A DNA stretch of 64,000 nt from contig NC_065419.1 in assembly GCF_024362695.1 (NCBI RefSeq), positions 1,240,678 through 1,304,677 on the forward strand, given 5' to 3'. The notes under the pieces were generated by a model. The model was not told where the DNA came from and did no database searches. It was given only the letters and a program-made list of their open reading frames with translations. Made by a program: the position numbers and the translations under genes. The DNA is from Pectinophora gossypiella. Its lineage: Eukaryota; Arthropoda; Insecta; Lepidoptera; Gelechiidae. Positions 20,196-31,011 of this stretch are shown piece after piece (within the stretch, counting starts at the first letter, position 1; each line of letters starts with the position of its first letter).

Positions 20196-20514
20196 CACCG
20201 GCCTTCGTTGTCCAGTGGTTGAGCGTTAGGCTGAGGATCCGGAGGCCCCGGGTTCGAATCCCGGTATGATCCCCTATCTCAAAAATCACTTTGTGATCCC
20301 TAGTTTGGTTAGGAAATTACAGGCTGATCACCTGTTTGTCCGAAAGATGATCCGTGCTTCGGAAGGCACCTTAAGCCGTCCCGGTTACTACTTACTGATG
20401 TAAGTTAGTAGTCGTTACATGAGCCATGTCAGGGGCTTTTGGCGGGTCAGTAATAATCATGACACCAGGGTTGATGAGGTTGGTATTCCACCTCACAACC
20501 CACACGATAAGCAG
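20196..20514 (+). mobile_element. SINE-B, near full length
   Basis: The tRNA-like head (GTTGTCCAGTGGTTGAGCG with B box GGGTTCGAATCCCGG) is followed by CACTTTGTGATCCCTAGTTTG, the shared core, TTACATGAGCCATGTCAGGG and CACAACCCACACGATAAG. The 8-bp repeat ATTTATGT at 20188-20195 and 20515-20522 may be the TSD. Confidence 0.85.
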
Positions 20515-20535
20515 ATTTATGTTAGAAATGAAATA

Positions 20536-20660
20536 ACATCTCCATACCTTTATCCCTTTTCGGCAGGGTCCGCTAACTTGAAGGTTTGACAGGTTCGTTT
20601 TTTTACAGAAACGACTGCCTGTCCGAAGGGAAATCAGCCGAATACAGGTTAGGTTAGGTA
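20536..20660 (-). repeat. SINE-G fragment
   Basis: CAGGGTCCGCTAACTTGAAG, TTTGACAGGT and GCCGAATACAGGTTAGG are the SINE-G body read from its 3' end. Confidence 0.65.
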
Positions 20661-21424
20661 TGTTAGAAATAAAACACTACACAAATACATTATTTTGTCC
20701 ATTAGAGCTGATATTTCTCCTCGAGACAGACCAAAACAGCCCTTAAAGTCGGATATTCAAACCATCAGTCACCAGTAGATTGAATTCCCTTACAGATTGG
20801 TGTGGTTTCCTTCTCAGGGGCAGTCATTTGTTGTCAGCATCCCCAAAAGCCTGCCGTGATAAAGGATTGCTGTCATAAAATAGACAAGGGGTCAATGACT
20901 TGTCGCGTCATACAAGGCTTGGAAACGGGTTAAAACTTTATTGGAAATAATGTAACAATATTAGTTTAAGAGTTTATTGGTAATGTTTCTAGTAATCATT
21001 TCGGTTTTTTTTATATTCGGGGCCTCCGAGGGCCTAGGCATCAGGTATTTTTATCGCGTCAAGGAGATTAATTTGAACGGGTTGTATTTTTAGCGATAGA
21101 AGAAAGTATAGCGAATAGAAGTAAAAACGATTGCCACAAGGTATAAATTCGTGAATGGCTTATCGATCAGGCATTCTATAGTTTTGACGACCTGTAATTG
21201 ATAATATATTTAAATGTAATTGAATTCCGTAATAATATTTAATATAAATTGAAATAAATAGAATTTTGTTATATCTGTGACATGTAATTATTATTATCAA
21301 TAAATGACTATGACTATGTAACGCTTAGCCTAATAAAAACCACATTAAAACCAAATATAAAAGCTAGCGCGAACGTGAGCTTTGGTTAGGTTAGGTTAGG
21401 ACTTTTCGGATACAACATACATAC
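20661..21424. other. No gene; three interstitial TTAGG units
   Basis: Nothing recognised except GGTTAGGTTAGGTTAGG at 21384-21400. This is the insect telomere motif but too short to mean much. Confidence 0.4.
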
Positions 21425-21690
21425 AATCATATATAAACTCATGACCGTAATCCGTAATGGGACGGGCAGATCCACAAGTAATCAGGAGACACCTTGCAGC
21501 CACTGTTGATACGAAGTCCTAAGAAGGGTTTGATGAAACTTATGGTGACGAAAGATCAGCCTATCGCCCATTACAATGTTCATCATGTAAAGGACCAATC
21601 CCTCTGTCGGATTTTACGACATTCCCGAGAAGAAAAGCATGTGAATGTGTTCTATAGAAGCTATCTATCGGATACGAATTAATATAATAG
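21425..21690 (+). repeat. Rep-H copy
   Basis: AAACTCATGACCGTAATCCG, CAGCCACTGTTGATACGAAG, GATCAGCCTATCGCCCATTA and TCCCTCTGTCGGATTTTACG align with 41093-41390 along its length. Confidence 0.7.
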
Positions 21691-22029
21691 GTATACACGT
21701 ATCCCCACTCTAAACACCACACATGATATATTTGTAGATAATTGTAAGCTTTGAAGTTTTGTATTTCGAGATCTGAACGAAATGAACGATATCCTTTATT
21801 ACGGGAGAGTTATTATAAATTGTGGTAGAAGTAATTAGAGGCTACAGTTGTATGACAAATGTATGGGTCGTTTGTTGGTGGGTAATTGAGTCGTTTTTAA
21901 TGGGGTTTGTTATGTAGTTATCTTTAAATGGGACGATGGAAACTTAAGTTTTTAATTATAGTGGAAGAAGCAGCCTATTACAAAACGAAGACTTAAGGAT
22001 AATGCCAGGGGCCTGTTCAATAAATATTC
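21691..22029. other. No recognised feature
   Basis: No frame or repeat recognised. Confidence 0.3.
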
Positions 22030-22225
22030 ATCTCCCTAACGTTGTCCCGTTTTCACAGGGTCCGCTACCTTAAGATTTCACAAGGCCGATCTTTTACAGA
22101 AGCGGTTACCTGTCTGACCCTCCAACCCGCGAAGAAAAAACCAAGCCAATACAGCTTAGGTCACCTCCGAAACGCATTTCTCACGGATGTGGGTTTCTTC
22201 GCGATGTTATCCTTCACCGCTGAGC
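22030..22225 (-). repeat. SINE-G body
   Basis: CATCTCCCTAACGTTGTCCC, then CCAACCCGCGAAG and GGTCACCTCCGAAACGCATT read as the complement of SINE-G. The tRNA-like head is not preserved. Confidence 0.7.
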
Positions 22226-22666
22226 ACGTGATAATCATTTGAAAAATGTGTGTTGTACGCATGTAAGTAAGTCACGTCCGCCAAAAAGTGGAAGAAAAAA
22301 TGTCGTACTTCTAAATTATGCTACCTTTCAAATGACGTACGTCTCATTGGTATTGGGGGTATTATTCAAGTGTGTTTTTTATTTTGCCGTGTACCCTGTA
22401 TTTTGATTGGATGTGGCGTGCATTCTGAAGCTCAAATGCGTACTAATCATTGGGATAGGTTGCAGAATGATAGTTGTAGCCGTTAAAGAGATGTAGAAAT
22501 ATACCGGTGGTGCTGACGTCAAGATGGCCGGTGTATGAGACATACCATTTAGCGCTCAAAGCTTTTAAGTACAAACCTTAGAACATTTTAGCTCAAAATG
22601 CGTACAATTATTCTGCGAATATTTTATTAAGATATGTAGTACTATATAGGCGGTCCTGAGGTTAGT

Positions 22667-22924
22667 TACCGACCCCGCCGGCGTGGTCGACGATTTCCCT
22701 CATTCAGCGCTTATCGCTATCGACCCACTAGGGTTGATTAATTCTTTCAAATATTTTTCCTCTCAGACGACGCCCTGAGCCGAAATTCGCGCCCAACTGG
22801 GCACCCTCAGGCCTGTTGTCTTAAACGTTGTACCGGGTGAGAGCCTTCAGCGCTCCCCATTTGTCCGGCCAAGTAGTTAATGCCATCTGCGGCAAATCTA
22901 CAATATGTCAAGTCAAAAAAAAAT
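22667..22924 (+). mobile_element. Rep-D, complete copy with TSD and poly-A
   Basis: Starts TACCGACCCCGCCGGCGTGG and ends in an A-run at 22916-22923. Flanks are CCTGAGGTTAGT (22655-22666) and CCTTAGGTTAGT (22925-22936), a 12-bp TSD with one mismatch. This copy best defines the orientation of the family. No open frame is seen. Confidence 0.8.
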
Positions 22925-23246
22925 CCTTAGGTTAGTGAGAAGGACAAACGTTTATTATTTTAGGACACCACCACGTATGCATAAAACGAAATATTAGTAA
23001 CTATTACGTAATCTGTGGTAATGTTTAAGTACTGCAGTTGTCACAAAAAAGTACCAGGCGCACAGAAACCTCGTGGGGGTCATCGTATCGACAAACATTG
23101 ACTCGGTGTCATGGCTCGACAAAAGGCAAACATTTGTACGGGCAATGAGATTACCGTGTCCATACCTTATGTAACCCGAGTCGATAGGTGCAATTCATTA
23201 TTGGCTATACTAATCTAATAATAGGGGTTTGCTTCACTATACGTAC

Positions 23247-23430
23247 AATGAGTTATTCATTTATCTTAAGTGCAGTTATCACTAACACAGTTGGCTTGAT
23301 CATTATAGACAGCGATACGGCTCGCCACCTATCATGTTTCTCTAACAGAAAAGCTCGGTGAGATGTGGGATCGTCTCACGATGGATGTACTTCTGACTAC
23401 CCCATTGTGATATTGTCTTGAGCTTATGTT
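23247..23430 (+). repeat. SINE-E body, long copy
   Basis: Contains CAATGAGTTATTCATTTATC, ACTAACACAGTTGGCTTGAT, AGAAAAGCTCGGTGAGATG and GAGCTTATGTTATG in order. The head is missing. Confidence 0.75.
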
Positions 23431-23584
23431 ATGTTCTCTATACTTAAATACCCATGACTAAGCGTACTACGATTCTGATACATCACTTACGCTTGTTCGT
23501 CTCTCATTAGTCTGCATTAGACCTTAAGTTGATTGAGGGCCTGTTCAGTAGTGGGTTGTATAAAGGTTTTTTTTCCATCTTCAT

Positions 23585-23998
23585 ATAAAAATCTCATTCT
23601 TACCTTGTGCCACCTGACAAGTAAGTGCGAAAGAGACAGTCCGCGCGCTCCTTACTCCTTAGCGCACTAAAGCACACACTGGACACTCCATACAAAAATC
23701 TCATTCTTACCCTGTGCCGCTCAACACGTAAGTGCGAAAGAGACAGTCCGCGCGCTCCTTACTCCTTAGCGCACTAAAGCACACACTGGACACTCCATAC
23801 AAAAATCTCATTCTTACCCTGTGCCGCTCAACGCGTAAGTGCGAAAGAGACAGTCGCGCGCGCTCCTTACTCCTTAGCGCACTAAAGCACACACTGGACA
23901 CTCCATACAAAAATCTCATTCTTACCCTGTGCCGCTCAACGCGTAAGTGCGAGCGAGACACAGTCCTCACGCTGTCTCCCTTACTCCTTACGGCCATT
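23585..23998. repeat. Minisatellite, about four units of 107-108 bp
   Basis: Units begin near 23585, 23692, 23799 and 23907, each with AAAAATCTCATTCTTACC and TAAGTGCGAAAGAGACAG (last unit changed to GCGAGCGAGACACAG). The long repetitive frames on both strands (about 90-96 codons) follow from the repeat and are not genes. Diverged single units lie at 31.0 kb and, in part, at 38.26 and 44.3 kb. Confidence 0.85.
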
Positions 23999-24379
23999 TA
24001 AGACTACAGTAAGACCAAGAGGGGAGAGGTCTGCGCCCGATACGAATTGGTGCGGGGCGAAGAGTTACCGTTCTCTACGTATGATTCTATGACAGTGACA
24101 GCACAACATGGCGAAATGACACAGTTAATACTTACCTAACTTACAACATCAAGCAAATATTATATTATTATTACGATATCCTCAGTAGTTCTTTACAGTC
24201 AAACGTATCGATTTGAACAAGTGTTCTCAATCGATTTCGTAATATTTATCGAAGTGGATATTTCATTCCATACGTTAAATTTGTGTTTACAAATTGTAGT
24301 AAGAGTTTTTTCATTACGAAATCGTGTCATAATCGATACCTATTTATGATATCCTTGTCCTTGATGTTTTTGTCCTTGG

Positions 24380-24550
24380 GGTCGTGAGGCGAGGGAATTG
24401 ATCAGGGAGATCGGCCGGAGACTCAAAGTCAGAGGGGTTGACCCTGGGTCTGCGTGTTACCTGGTCCAAAGCCTATCAGTGGCTGTGCAACGGGGCAATG
24501 CCGCTAGTGTAACGGGTCCGTTTGGACCAGGTCAGACTCAGAACACTTAA
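24380..24550 (+). pseudogene. C-terminal fragment of a non-LTR retrotransposon
   Basis: The frame reads REARELIREIGRRLKVRGVD and ends VQRGNAASVTGPFGPG, then a stop at 24548-24550. The Q-R-G-N-A-A-S-V motif resembles the very end of LINE proteins I know from insects; clade not assigned. AT-rich sequence with ATAAACG follows as a likely 3' untranslated region. The upstream boundary is a truncation. Confidence 0.6.
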
Positions 24551-25014
24551 GCGTCTAGTTGGATGTGACGAAGTTACGTATGTTTCTGATTATTTTTATT
24601 TTGTAATAAACGAAATGAACAAATTGTATTCTTTTATAATTATGTTTACTTACTTATGAGTATATAAACTGCATTATATTAATTACAAATCACGGTAGTG
24701 ATAAGTAATGATCTTAATTGTTTGATTTATCAAACCTCTTAGGGGCAGCGTGTTGAAGTATGTTTTGTACCCCTTCAATAGAGGAAGCATACCTGCCCAG
24801 CCCTTTATCTTTTGTCACATGACTCACCAGGTTTTTCCACACAAACCCTAGAAATTAACATAACATACTAGATAATGAAAACGCTTTAGCATACAACATT
24901 TTAATATACCTCCTGGTGGCATAATCAGAGTCCTTAGTCGAGTTACGTTGTGGAGTTGTTGGTGTTTGTTGTTGTTTGTTATTGTTGAGTTGTTGTCGTG
25001 TGTTGCGGGCTATT

Positions 25015-25090
25015 GTTCCCTAAAACCCAGCATGGAGAATGGTTCACCAACAAGAGCGTGGCTCTTAAATTAGTGATCATGAGCCGAGTT
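25015..25090 (+). repeat. Rep-F 3' fragment
   Basis: CAGCATGGAGAATGGTTCAC and CAAGAGCGTGGCTCTTAAAT match 54655-54705 and the complement of 30515-30560. Confidence 0.6.
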
Positions 25091-25110
25091 GCAAACTATT
25101 ATGACAATCA

Positions 25111-25210
25111 ACGGTTTTTTGACGTGATTTATTACTGTAGTTTTGCCGCATATAGTATTCACTACTTGGCCGGACAAATGCGGAACGCTGAGGGAATCAC
25201 CCGGTCGATC
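25111..25210 (-). repeat. Rep-D fragment
   Basis: TTTTGACGTGATTTATTACT, TTTGCCGCATATAGTATTCA and ACTTGGCCGGACAAATGCGG identify it. It stops before the middle of the element. Confidence 0.65.
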
Positions 25211-25222
25211 AACAGTGACAGT

Positions 25223-25518
25223 CTTCTTCTTCTATCGTGTGGGTTCTGAGGTGGAGTACAACCTTATCAGCCCACTAGGGCCAGGGTAACCCTGACACCA
25301 GTCAGGGTTACTATTGAGCCGCCAAAGGCCCCTGACATGGCTCATGTAACGATTACGTGCCTTCCGAAGTACGGATGATATTACTTTCGGACAATCAGGT
25401 GATCAGCCTATAATGTCCTAACCAAACTAGGGACCACAAAGTAATTTTTGTGATATGTCCCCACCGGGAATCAAACTCAGTGCTCCGAACGCTCAACCAC
25501 TGGACCACGGAGGTCGTT
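25223..25518 (-). mobile_element. SINE-B with 12-bp TSD
   Basis: Nearly full length on the minus strand, with a degraded head (ACTGGACCACGGAGG on the plus strand) and a (GAA)n tail. TSD AACAGTGACAGT at 25211-25222 and 25519-25530. Confidence 0.85.
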
Positions 25519-25789
25519 AACAGTGACAGTGATAAAAATATATGGAATTGACATGTCAGTTTAAGTAAAAGAAGCATATTAACAAAACATAATCATGCTT
25601 TATCACCATTTAACACCAGCTATCGCGATTTGTCGCACACAGTTCAATAAACATTATTTGTCATAGACAAACATTTTTTTCCAATCCAACAAGCGATAGG
25701 AGTTCAATGACCGAGGTGCATATAGATGTAAATACAAACGGAGCGGAGTGACAAACTCTGTAGAGTCGCGTTGCCAAAATAGGAAGACA

Positions 25790-26352
25790 ATAACTATGTT
25801 TTGTCAATACGACAGCTTCTTTGGAGTGGGAGTGAATAAAAACATAGAACAAGTTCAGCTGAATGTCTTCCCGTGCGTGTCGTAGAATCCGACACAAGTA
25901 TATCCTTTCTAACACGATGGACAATTGTATTGGGCGATAGGCTGATCCCTCGCCACCATAAAGTTCATCATATCCATTTTAGGACTTCGTAACAGTGGCT
26001 GTAAGTTGTCTAGGCCTCCGTCACGGCCTCCGTGGTCCAGTGGTTGGGCTCACGATCCGGAGGTCCCCGCTTCGAATTCCGGTATCCCTGATTGTCCAAA
26101 AAGTAAAAAGATCCATGCTTCGGAAGGCACGTTAAGCCGTTGGTCCCGGTTATTACTTAATGATGTAAGTACGTAGTCGTTACATGAGTCATATCAGGGG
26201 CCTATGGCGGCTCAGTAATAACCCTGACACCAGGGTTGACGGGGTTGGTAATTCACCTCACAATCCACACGATAGAAAAATAAGTTGTCTAGAATTATTT
26301 GTGGGGTTTCCCTAACTCATTAGGGCTTTACGGGCGTGAGTTTATGTATATG
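25790..26352 (-). repeat. Rep-H split by a SINE-B insertion
   Basis: The right part (26293-26352) carries ACGGGCGTGAGTTTATGTAT and the left part (25790-26001) carries GGGCGATAGGCTGATCCCTC and GTAGAATCCGACACAAGTA. Together they give the whole family in reverse. Confidence 0.75.
26014..26280 (+). mobile_element. SINE-B with 12-bp TSD, inside Rep-H
   Basis: The head GGCCTCCGTGGTCCAGTGG, shared core and 3' end are present; the segment between head and core is shortened. TSD TAAGTTGTCTAG at 26002-26013 and 26281-26292. Confidence 0.87.
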
Positions 26353-26689
26353 TATTTCTTTTTACCTTTGATGGGTTTGCTCTTGGCTCCAAACTTGCCC
26401 GAAGGCATTGACGAGGCCTAAGATAGAGCGAGTTCGCCCAGAAGGTGCCTGTTCACTCTGGCCTTGAAAGCACCCGGGTTATATGTATTCGGAAATACAG
26501 AAGACGGCAGAGAGTTCCACTCCCTAGCAGTAGCAGTGCGCATAATGAAGGACGATGCGAAGCGCTTTGTGCGAATAGTTGGGATATCCACCAAATAGGG
26601 ATATAATATATGTGTATGTTGTCAATATGGGAAACGAAGTCATCATTTTAAGAAAGTCTAAGATTTTTTTTGGTTTGGTTATATAAGGT

Positions 26690-26755
26690 TGTTGAGTGCA
26701 TCACCAAGCTCAGCAACCCTGGTGTCAGGGTTATTATTGTGCCGCTTCATTTAGC
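26690..26755 (-). repeat. SINE-B 3' scrap
   Basis: CTCAGCAACCCTGGTGTCAG and TTATTATTGTGCCGC. Confidence 0.6.
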
Positions 26756-27785
26756 ACGGTTATAATTGGGCCTACATATTTTTAAAATTGACTTCTCACG
26801 TCTATTTATTGGATCGACCGACGTAGAGCCTGTCCAGATGAGGCGTTTAACGCGCGTTGTCATTCTGTTACCACAGAGTACTTGACATCGTACGGATACA
26901 GACGCACATCTCCAAGCATGCAGGAATCTATAAAGTAATCAAATTACTCTGTCGTATGAAAACGCGAGTAAATCGCGCTTTCTTGCCGAATTTTGTTTTA
27001 TGTGTTTCTATTTCTGTTTTAAAATAAATTCGGTCTTAGCATAAAAAAAATCAACCGAATTTGACACTTTTAAAAATCGATTGCACTTTCTTTTTAAACA
27101 TGTGTTCGATTGTCGTTTGTTTCATAAGTAAAGAAAGTTTAGGTTCAATATGATGTTGGCTATAGCTTCGTCCAAAGACATTTCTTCGCTTTGTTGTCAA
27201 CTGTCTTCTTCAGACAACGAACAATAGAACTCTAACACTAAGCTCTTACATCTCTAGCTAGTAACGTACAGCATAAAATGTACACAATCTCGGAGTACAA
27301 ATTATAACAGTATTTGCAGAATATGCAAAACAAAAAAAAACGCTGTAGGGGTTAGGTGGTGACATGTTGTGTGAGTAGTGTTGACATTCGCATATGAATA
27401 TTATTTGATGTTTCGTCGACTCGGGGATAGCTTAGTAAAGTTGACGTGTAAAAAACGAATGATTTGGTTTGAATACTTAAAGACTTAGTGGATTGATTCC
27501 TACTTCTCTTTTTACATTGAACCTTTTTAAATGTTGTCATCAATGTTCTAAGATCACTTCATACAAACAACCTAATTTTACACATGACTGAACACATTTT
27601 CTGGGTGCTTCTCTAAAAAAGATTAAGATGACCAAAGACTAGGCTGTATGGGCTAAGTTCCCTTTGCCTGCCTGAATAGGCAATTTAAAAAAATGAAGAC
27701 TAAATTATGTGTCCGAGGGGGTGAGGTAAATCTAGCTCAGACGCTGGTGGGGAGCGGAGAGTTTACATAAAGTAAGCACGTAAAT
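26756..27785. other. No gene recognised
   Basis: Mostly unique-looking sequence. 27645-27690 holds a partial copy of the short repeat at 14150. Confidence 0.35.
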
Positions 27786-27935
27786 AAATAGCCTATGTGC
27801 GCCACTGCTGGGCATACTCCACCACGCTGTTCCAACGCGGGAGGTGTTAGGGCTAATACCCCGGGACCATCGGCTTAACTTGCCTTCCGTAGCACAGAAT
27901 CATCTTACTTTTCGGACAATCAGTTGATTCACTCT
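27786..27935 (-). repeat. SINE-C 3' part, shortened
   Basis: On the plus strand CACTGCTGGGCATACTCCAC skips about 50 bp present in other copies, then TCGGCTTAACTTGCCTTCCG gives the core. Confidence 0.65.
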
Positions 27936-28085
27936 ACGTACTCTGACCCGGCGTGCGTATATAACGATTGATGAATGTGAAGGAGAGGGAGAATTATGTC
28001 AGGATCGAAGGAAATGAAATTCCATAGTCTCTGCTTACCCCGGCGGGAAATAGGCGTGAGCTTATGTATGTGTACTCTTCCTTTA
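27936..28085 (-). repeat. Rep-I copy
   Basis: TAGTCTCTGCTTACCCCGGC and AATAGGCGTGAGCTTATGTA are the complement of Rep-I. Confidence 0.65.
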
Positions 28086-28106
28086 CTCCAACTAGTTCTA
28101 ATGTAC

Positions 28107-28263
28107 AGGGTAGTTAAAAGGCCATATTGAAGCAATTGATCTAAAAAAGTAATATTGCTTTTGAAATTTGTCGGCATCGCGCCGTTGCTTTTATTATGTG
28201 CAAATGTCCAATTGCAATGTTGGTTTTTAGATGAATTGCTCCAATATGGCCTTTTTAGACCCA
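28107..28263. repeat. MITE2 foldback element
   Basis: GGCCATATTGAAGCAATTGA on the left mirrors ATGAATTGCTCCAATATGGCC on the right. Length matches the copy at 34.6 kb. Confidence 0.8.
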
Positions 28264-28736
28264 GAGTTCTGTTAACACAGTCGGCCGGTGCCACTCGTTT
28301 TACGATCCGGTTACCGTGTTTGCTACGGGTGTTTAAAATTTCCCTTTTTGAGGGTAGAACCCTCACCCCTTGAAGGGTGTGGTGCAAGTTATAAAATTAC
28401 TGTTTGAAAAACTAAAATAATGTTTTTAATTAAACTGTCTCGGGATTCTAATTGAAAGTTAATGCGTCGATTTTTTTAGTAGATAATTTTGTAAAAAATA
28501 CAATGCGACTTCAATTTTTTATTTTTTATTATGGCAATGGGTCGCTTAGGAGTACGACTATTCTGGCTGTATCGAAGTAATCAGAAAACAAGACTTGAAA
28601 TCCCGTCCGGTCAAATAAAACTTGACAGTTGTTTGATAATAGTAAATATAACACATAATGTAAAGGATACTTTATAGGTAAATCGTAAAATCAATTCAAA
28701 GTATAATTCATTAGGTCTTTAATTTTATAGATAGAT

Positions 28737-28895
28737 TTTCACTAACACAGTTGGCTCGACCATTATAGACGGCGATACGGCTCACCACCTATCACGTTGG
28801 TCTAACAGAAAGCTCGGTGAGGTGAGCGTCACTTCACCTTGCGATAAATGTACCTCTGCCTAGCCCAACCACTATAGTCGTGAGCTTATGTTTAT
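28737..28895 (+). repeat. SINE-E body
   Basis: TTTCACTAACACAGTTGGCT, GACGGCGATACGGCTCACCA, TCTAACAGAAAGCTCGGTGA and GTCGTGAGCTTATG in order; a clean copy of the family body. Confidence 0.8.
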
Positions 28896-29520
28896 GTTGT
28901 TATGAAATAAGTTTGCTGTCAACACGAAAACTAAGAAAATGTGATCTACATTCTAAGCTTATTTCATTCTAGACCAATTCACCCAAAATAAATGAGATCT
29001 TTCGTAATGTACAATCAAAAAGCAAAAGTTCAGTCACTGAGCTCAGGGAATTATTTGCAAACAGTGGTGAAATTGACCATTAGTTGTCATAATTATAAAA
29101 TATATGTTTTTGTAGGCGTTTTTGGTCTATTACAGAAACGACATGTTACCAGGAGGTCTTAAGTGCAACCAGTTAATTTATTACTTTGCAAGAAACTGAT
29201 TGGACTTTTTTGCAGCTTATCGTACCTAACAAATAAAAAAAAAACCGCTACCGCTTATAACTGGCACCACCCCAGGTACGCAGAGGCATCGTTGCCAAAC
29301 GCTCGGAGCATTAAACTTGAATTTCCAAACCTACAGTTTGACAGTGTATCCAGTTCGGTATACCCTATCTCCCTACACCCAGTTATGTTGTTCAATCGCT
29401 TGAAAATACTATGAGTTTTGAGCAAGTTGAGATAGCTGTTATGGGAGTTTTATATGCGTGAAATATTACTTTAATGCCAACTGGAAGATGAATACTGGAA
29501 AACAAAAACATTCTGGGCAT
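28896..29520. other. No recognised feature
   Basis: An 83-codon frame at 29163-29414 has no recognisable domain and is probably chance. Confidence 0.3.
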
Positions 29521-29581
29521 TCAAATTCAAAAATATCTTTATTCAGTAGGTAACATAGTTACACTTTGAATCGTCAATATT
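29521..29581 (-). repeat. Jockey-like LINE 3' terminus
   Basis: The complement of the 3' end GATTCAAAGTGTAACTATGT, AATAAAGATATTTTTGAATT, as in 42961-43152 and 56895-57136. Confidence 0.7.
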
Positions 29582-29761
29582 TTTTTCCTTTCAATTGTCA
29601 TTTTGTAGGAGACAGCTGAGGGATTATTACATGCACAGAAAGAAATTATACATTTTTTCCTGATCTGATCCTGACACACTTCTCTTGCTTCAAATATAAA
29701 ATAAATAAAAAAAAACTATATGAAATAAATAAATATGAAATACTACAGACGTATTTCTTCA

Positions 29762-29972
29762 TATTAGTCCGTTATCTACTATTATAATATATGAACCCGA
29801 ATGGTCACTGAACTACTCACGTGCTAGGAGTCTTAAATTTTGCATGGGGATTTCTTTTAAGACGTAGGTGGTCACTAAGCTGGGATTTTGCGAAATTCAA
29901 CCCTTAAGGGGGTTAAAAGTTGGAAAAGTTTGTATGAGGGTTTCTCGCGAACGAAGTTGCGGATAACAGCTA
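29762..29972 (+). mobile_element. Possible non-autonomous Helitron
   Basis: The right end reads CGCGAACGAAGTTGCGG, able to form a short hairpin, then ATAACAGCTAA followed by T. A hairpin a few bases before CTRR and insertion next to T are Helitron marks. The sequence resembles the Lep1-type lepidopteran Helitron ends (from memory). The left boundary is uncertain. Confidence 0.45.
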
Positions 29973-30489
29973 ATATTAATATAAAATATAGACAGAACTT
30001 ACGTATGAAAAAAAAAATGTTTTGATGAACGTATTTCATTTAAAAAAATGGATACCTTTCGCTGTAACAATGGGTACCTACTGCGAGACATCGATCATAA
30101 ACGAAAAACAGGGGTGCTGAGATTACCTAAAGGCTTATTACAGACTAAATGGAGGGTATATTGCATTTAATTTATAATCATATTGTGCATGATCCCTTAG
30201 GGGATGAAATTAATATCAGATTTAAAGGGGCTGATTTCCATTAGGTGGAGGTAAGCAATGTTTTATGGTGCGCTATCAATCTGTGCAGGGTTTGTTTTGA
30301 TGTTGGCAGAGTACAGAAACAAACAAATTTTGATTGAAAACTTTATAGGAGCCGTGTTTTACTTATGTAAAATTTTGTTTTGATGAATTGGCCATTGAAA
30401 GAAGGGGAGTCCTCGTCACGAGTAAATATTGTTTGAGATTTTTTTTAAACGATCTGTTATCTTTTTTGGTCTAAGTTTTTTCTTTAATT

Positions 30490-30610
30490 GTAACCTGTTT
30501 TCATCATCATCAATTTAAGAGCCACGCTCTTGTCGGTGCAGCATTTCCATGCTACTTTTAAAATAGGGCAGTGGTTTCCCTCTTGCCTTCCGCCCCACAG
30601 TACCCTGTAA
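30490..30610 (-). repeat. Rep-F copy with (GAT)n tail
   Basis: CATCATCATCAATTTAAGAG, CCACGCTCTTGTCGGTGCAG and GGGCAGTGGTTTCCCTCTTG are the complement of 54590-54715. Confidence 0.7.
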
Positions 30611-30636
30611 CCTGTTTTACCAATCATAATTATCTT

Positions 30637-30710
30637 CATCTCCCTAGCATTATCCCGTTATTCACAGGGTCCGCTTACCTAACCTGAAGATTTGACAGGT
30701 CCGGTTTTCC
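30637..30710 (-). repeat. SINE-G 3' end
   Basis: CATCTCCCTAGCATTATCCC, then TTCACAGGGTCCGCTTACC and TTTGACAGGTCCGGTTTT. Confidence 0.75.
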
Positions 30711-31011
30711 GCTCCATAGTCAACTCTTATACTCAACTCCATTTACGTTCCTACACGTGCAACTATTTGAAGTTTTCTTTTTATGAAAGTTTTATTTTTA
30801 TTTGTAACCTGTTGAACCGATCTCGAAGGTATTTTACCTGAAACAAAGAAAAAAAATTAAAATTAGTATTTTTGTAAATAAGTAGAACTTTGTCTGATAA
30901 GGAAAGTTATGAAGTGACGTCACAATCTAGGCCAAAAGCGTAGAACAAACAATAGTAATACGTTTAAGGGACACTTCGCACCGCACCTATAGAGCGAACA
31001 TGATTTACCTC

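Noticed and set aside
20204..20280. tRNA gene with perfect B box
   Set aside because: It is the head of SINE-B, followed by the family body; no acceptor stem or 3' processing site. The same holds for the heads at 32.63, 41.44, 52.09 and 62.68 kb.
21384..21400. Interstitial telomere array (TTAGG)n
   Set aside because: Only about three units; GGTTAGG is also part of common repeats here (20.64 and 49.01 kb).
23707..24001. Long overlapping open frames on both strands (89-96 codons)
   Set aside because: They arise from the 107-108-bp tandem repeat; the peptides repeat with the unit and have no domain.
27929..28387. 152-codon minus-strand frame
   Set aside because: It runs through Rep-I and MITE2; no domain, and the second copies of those repeats do not keep the frame.
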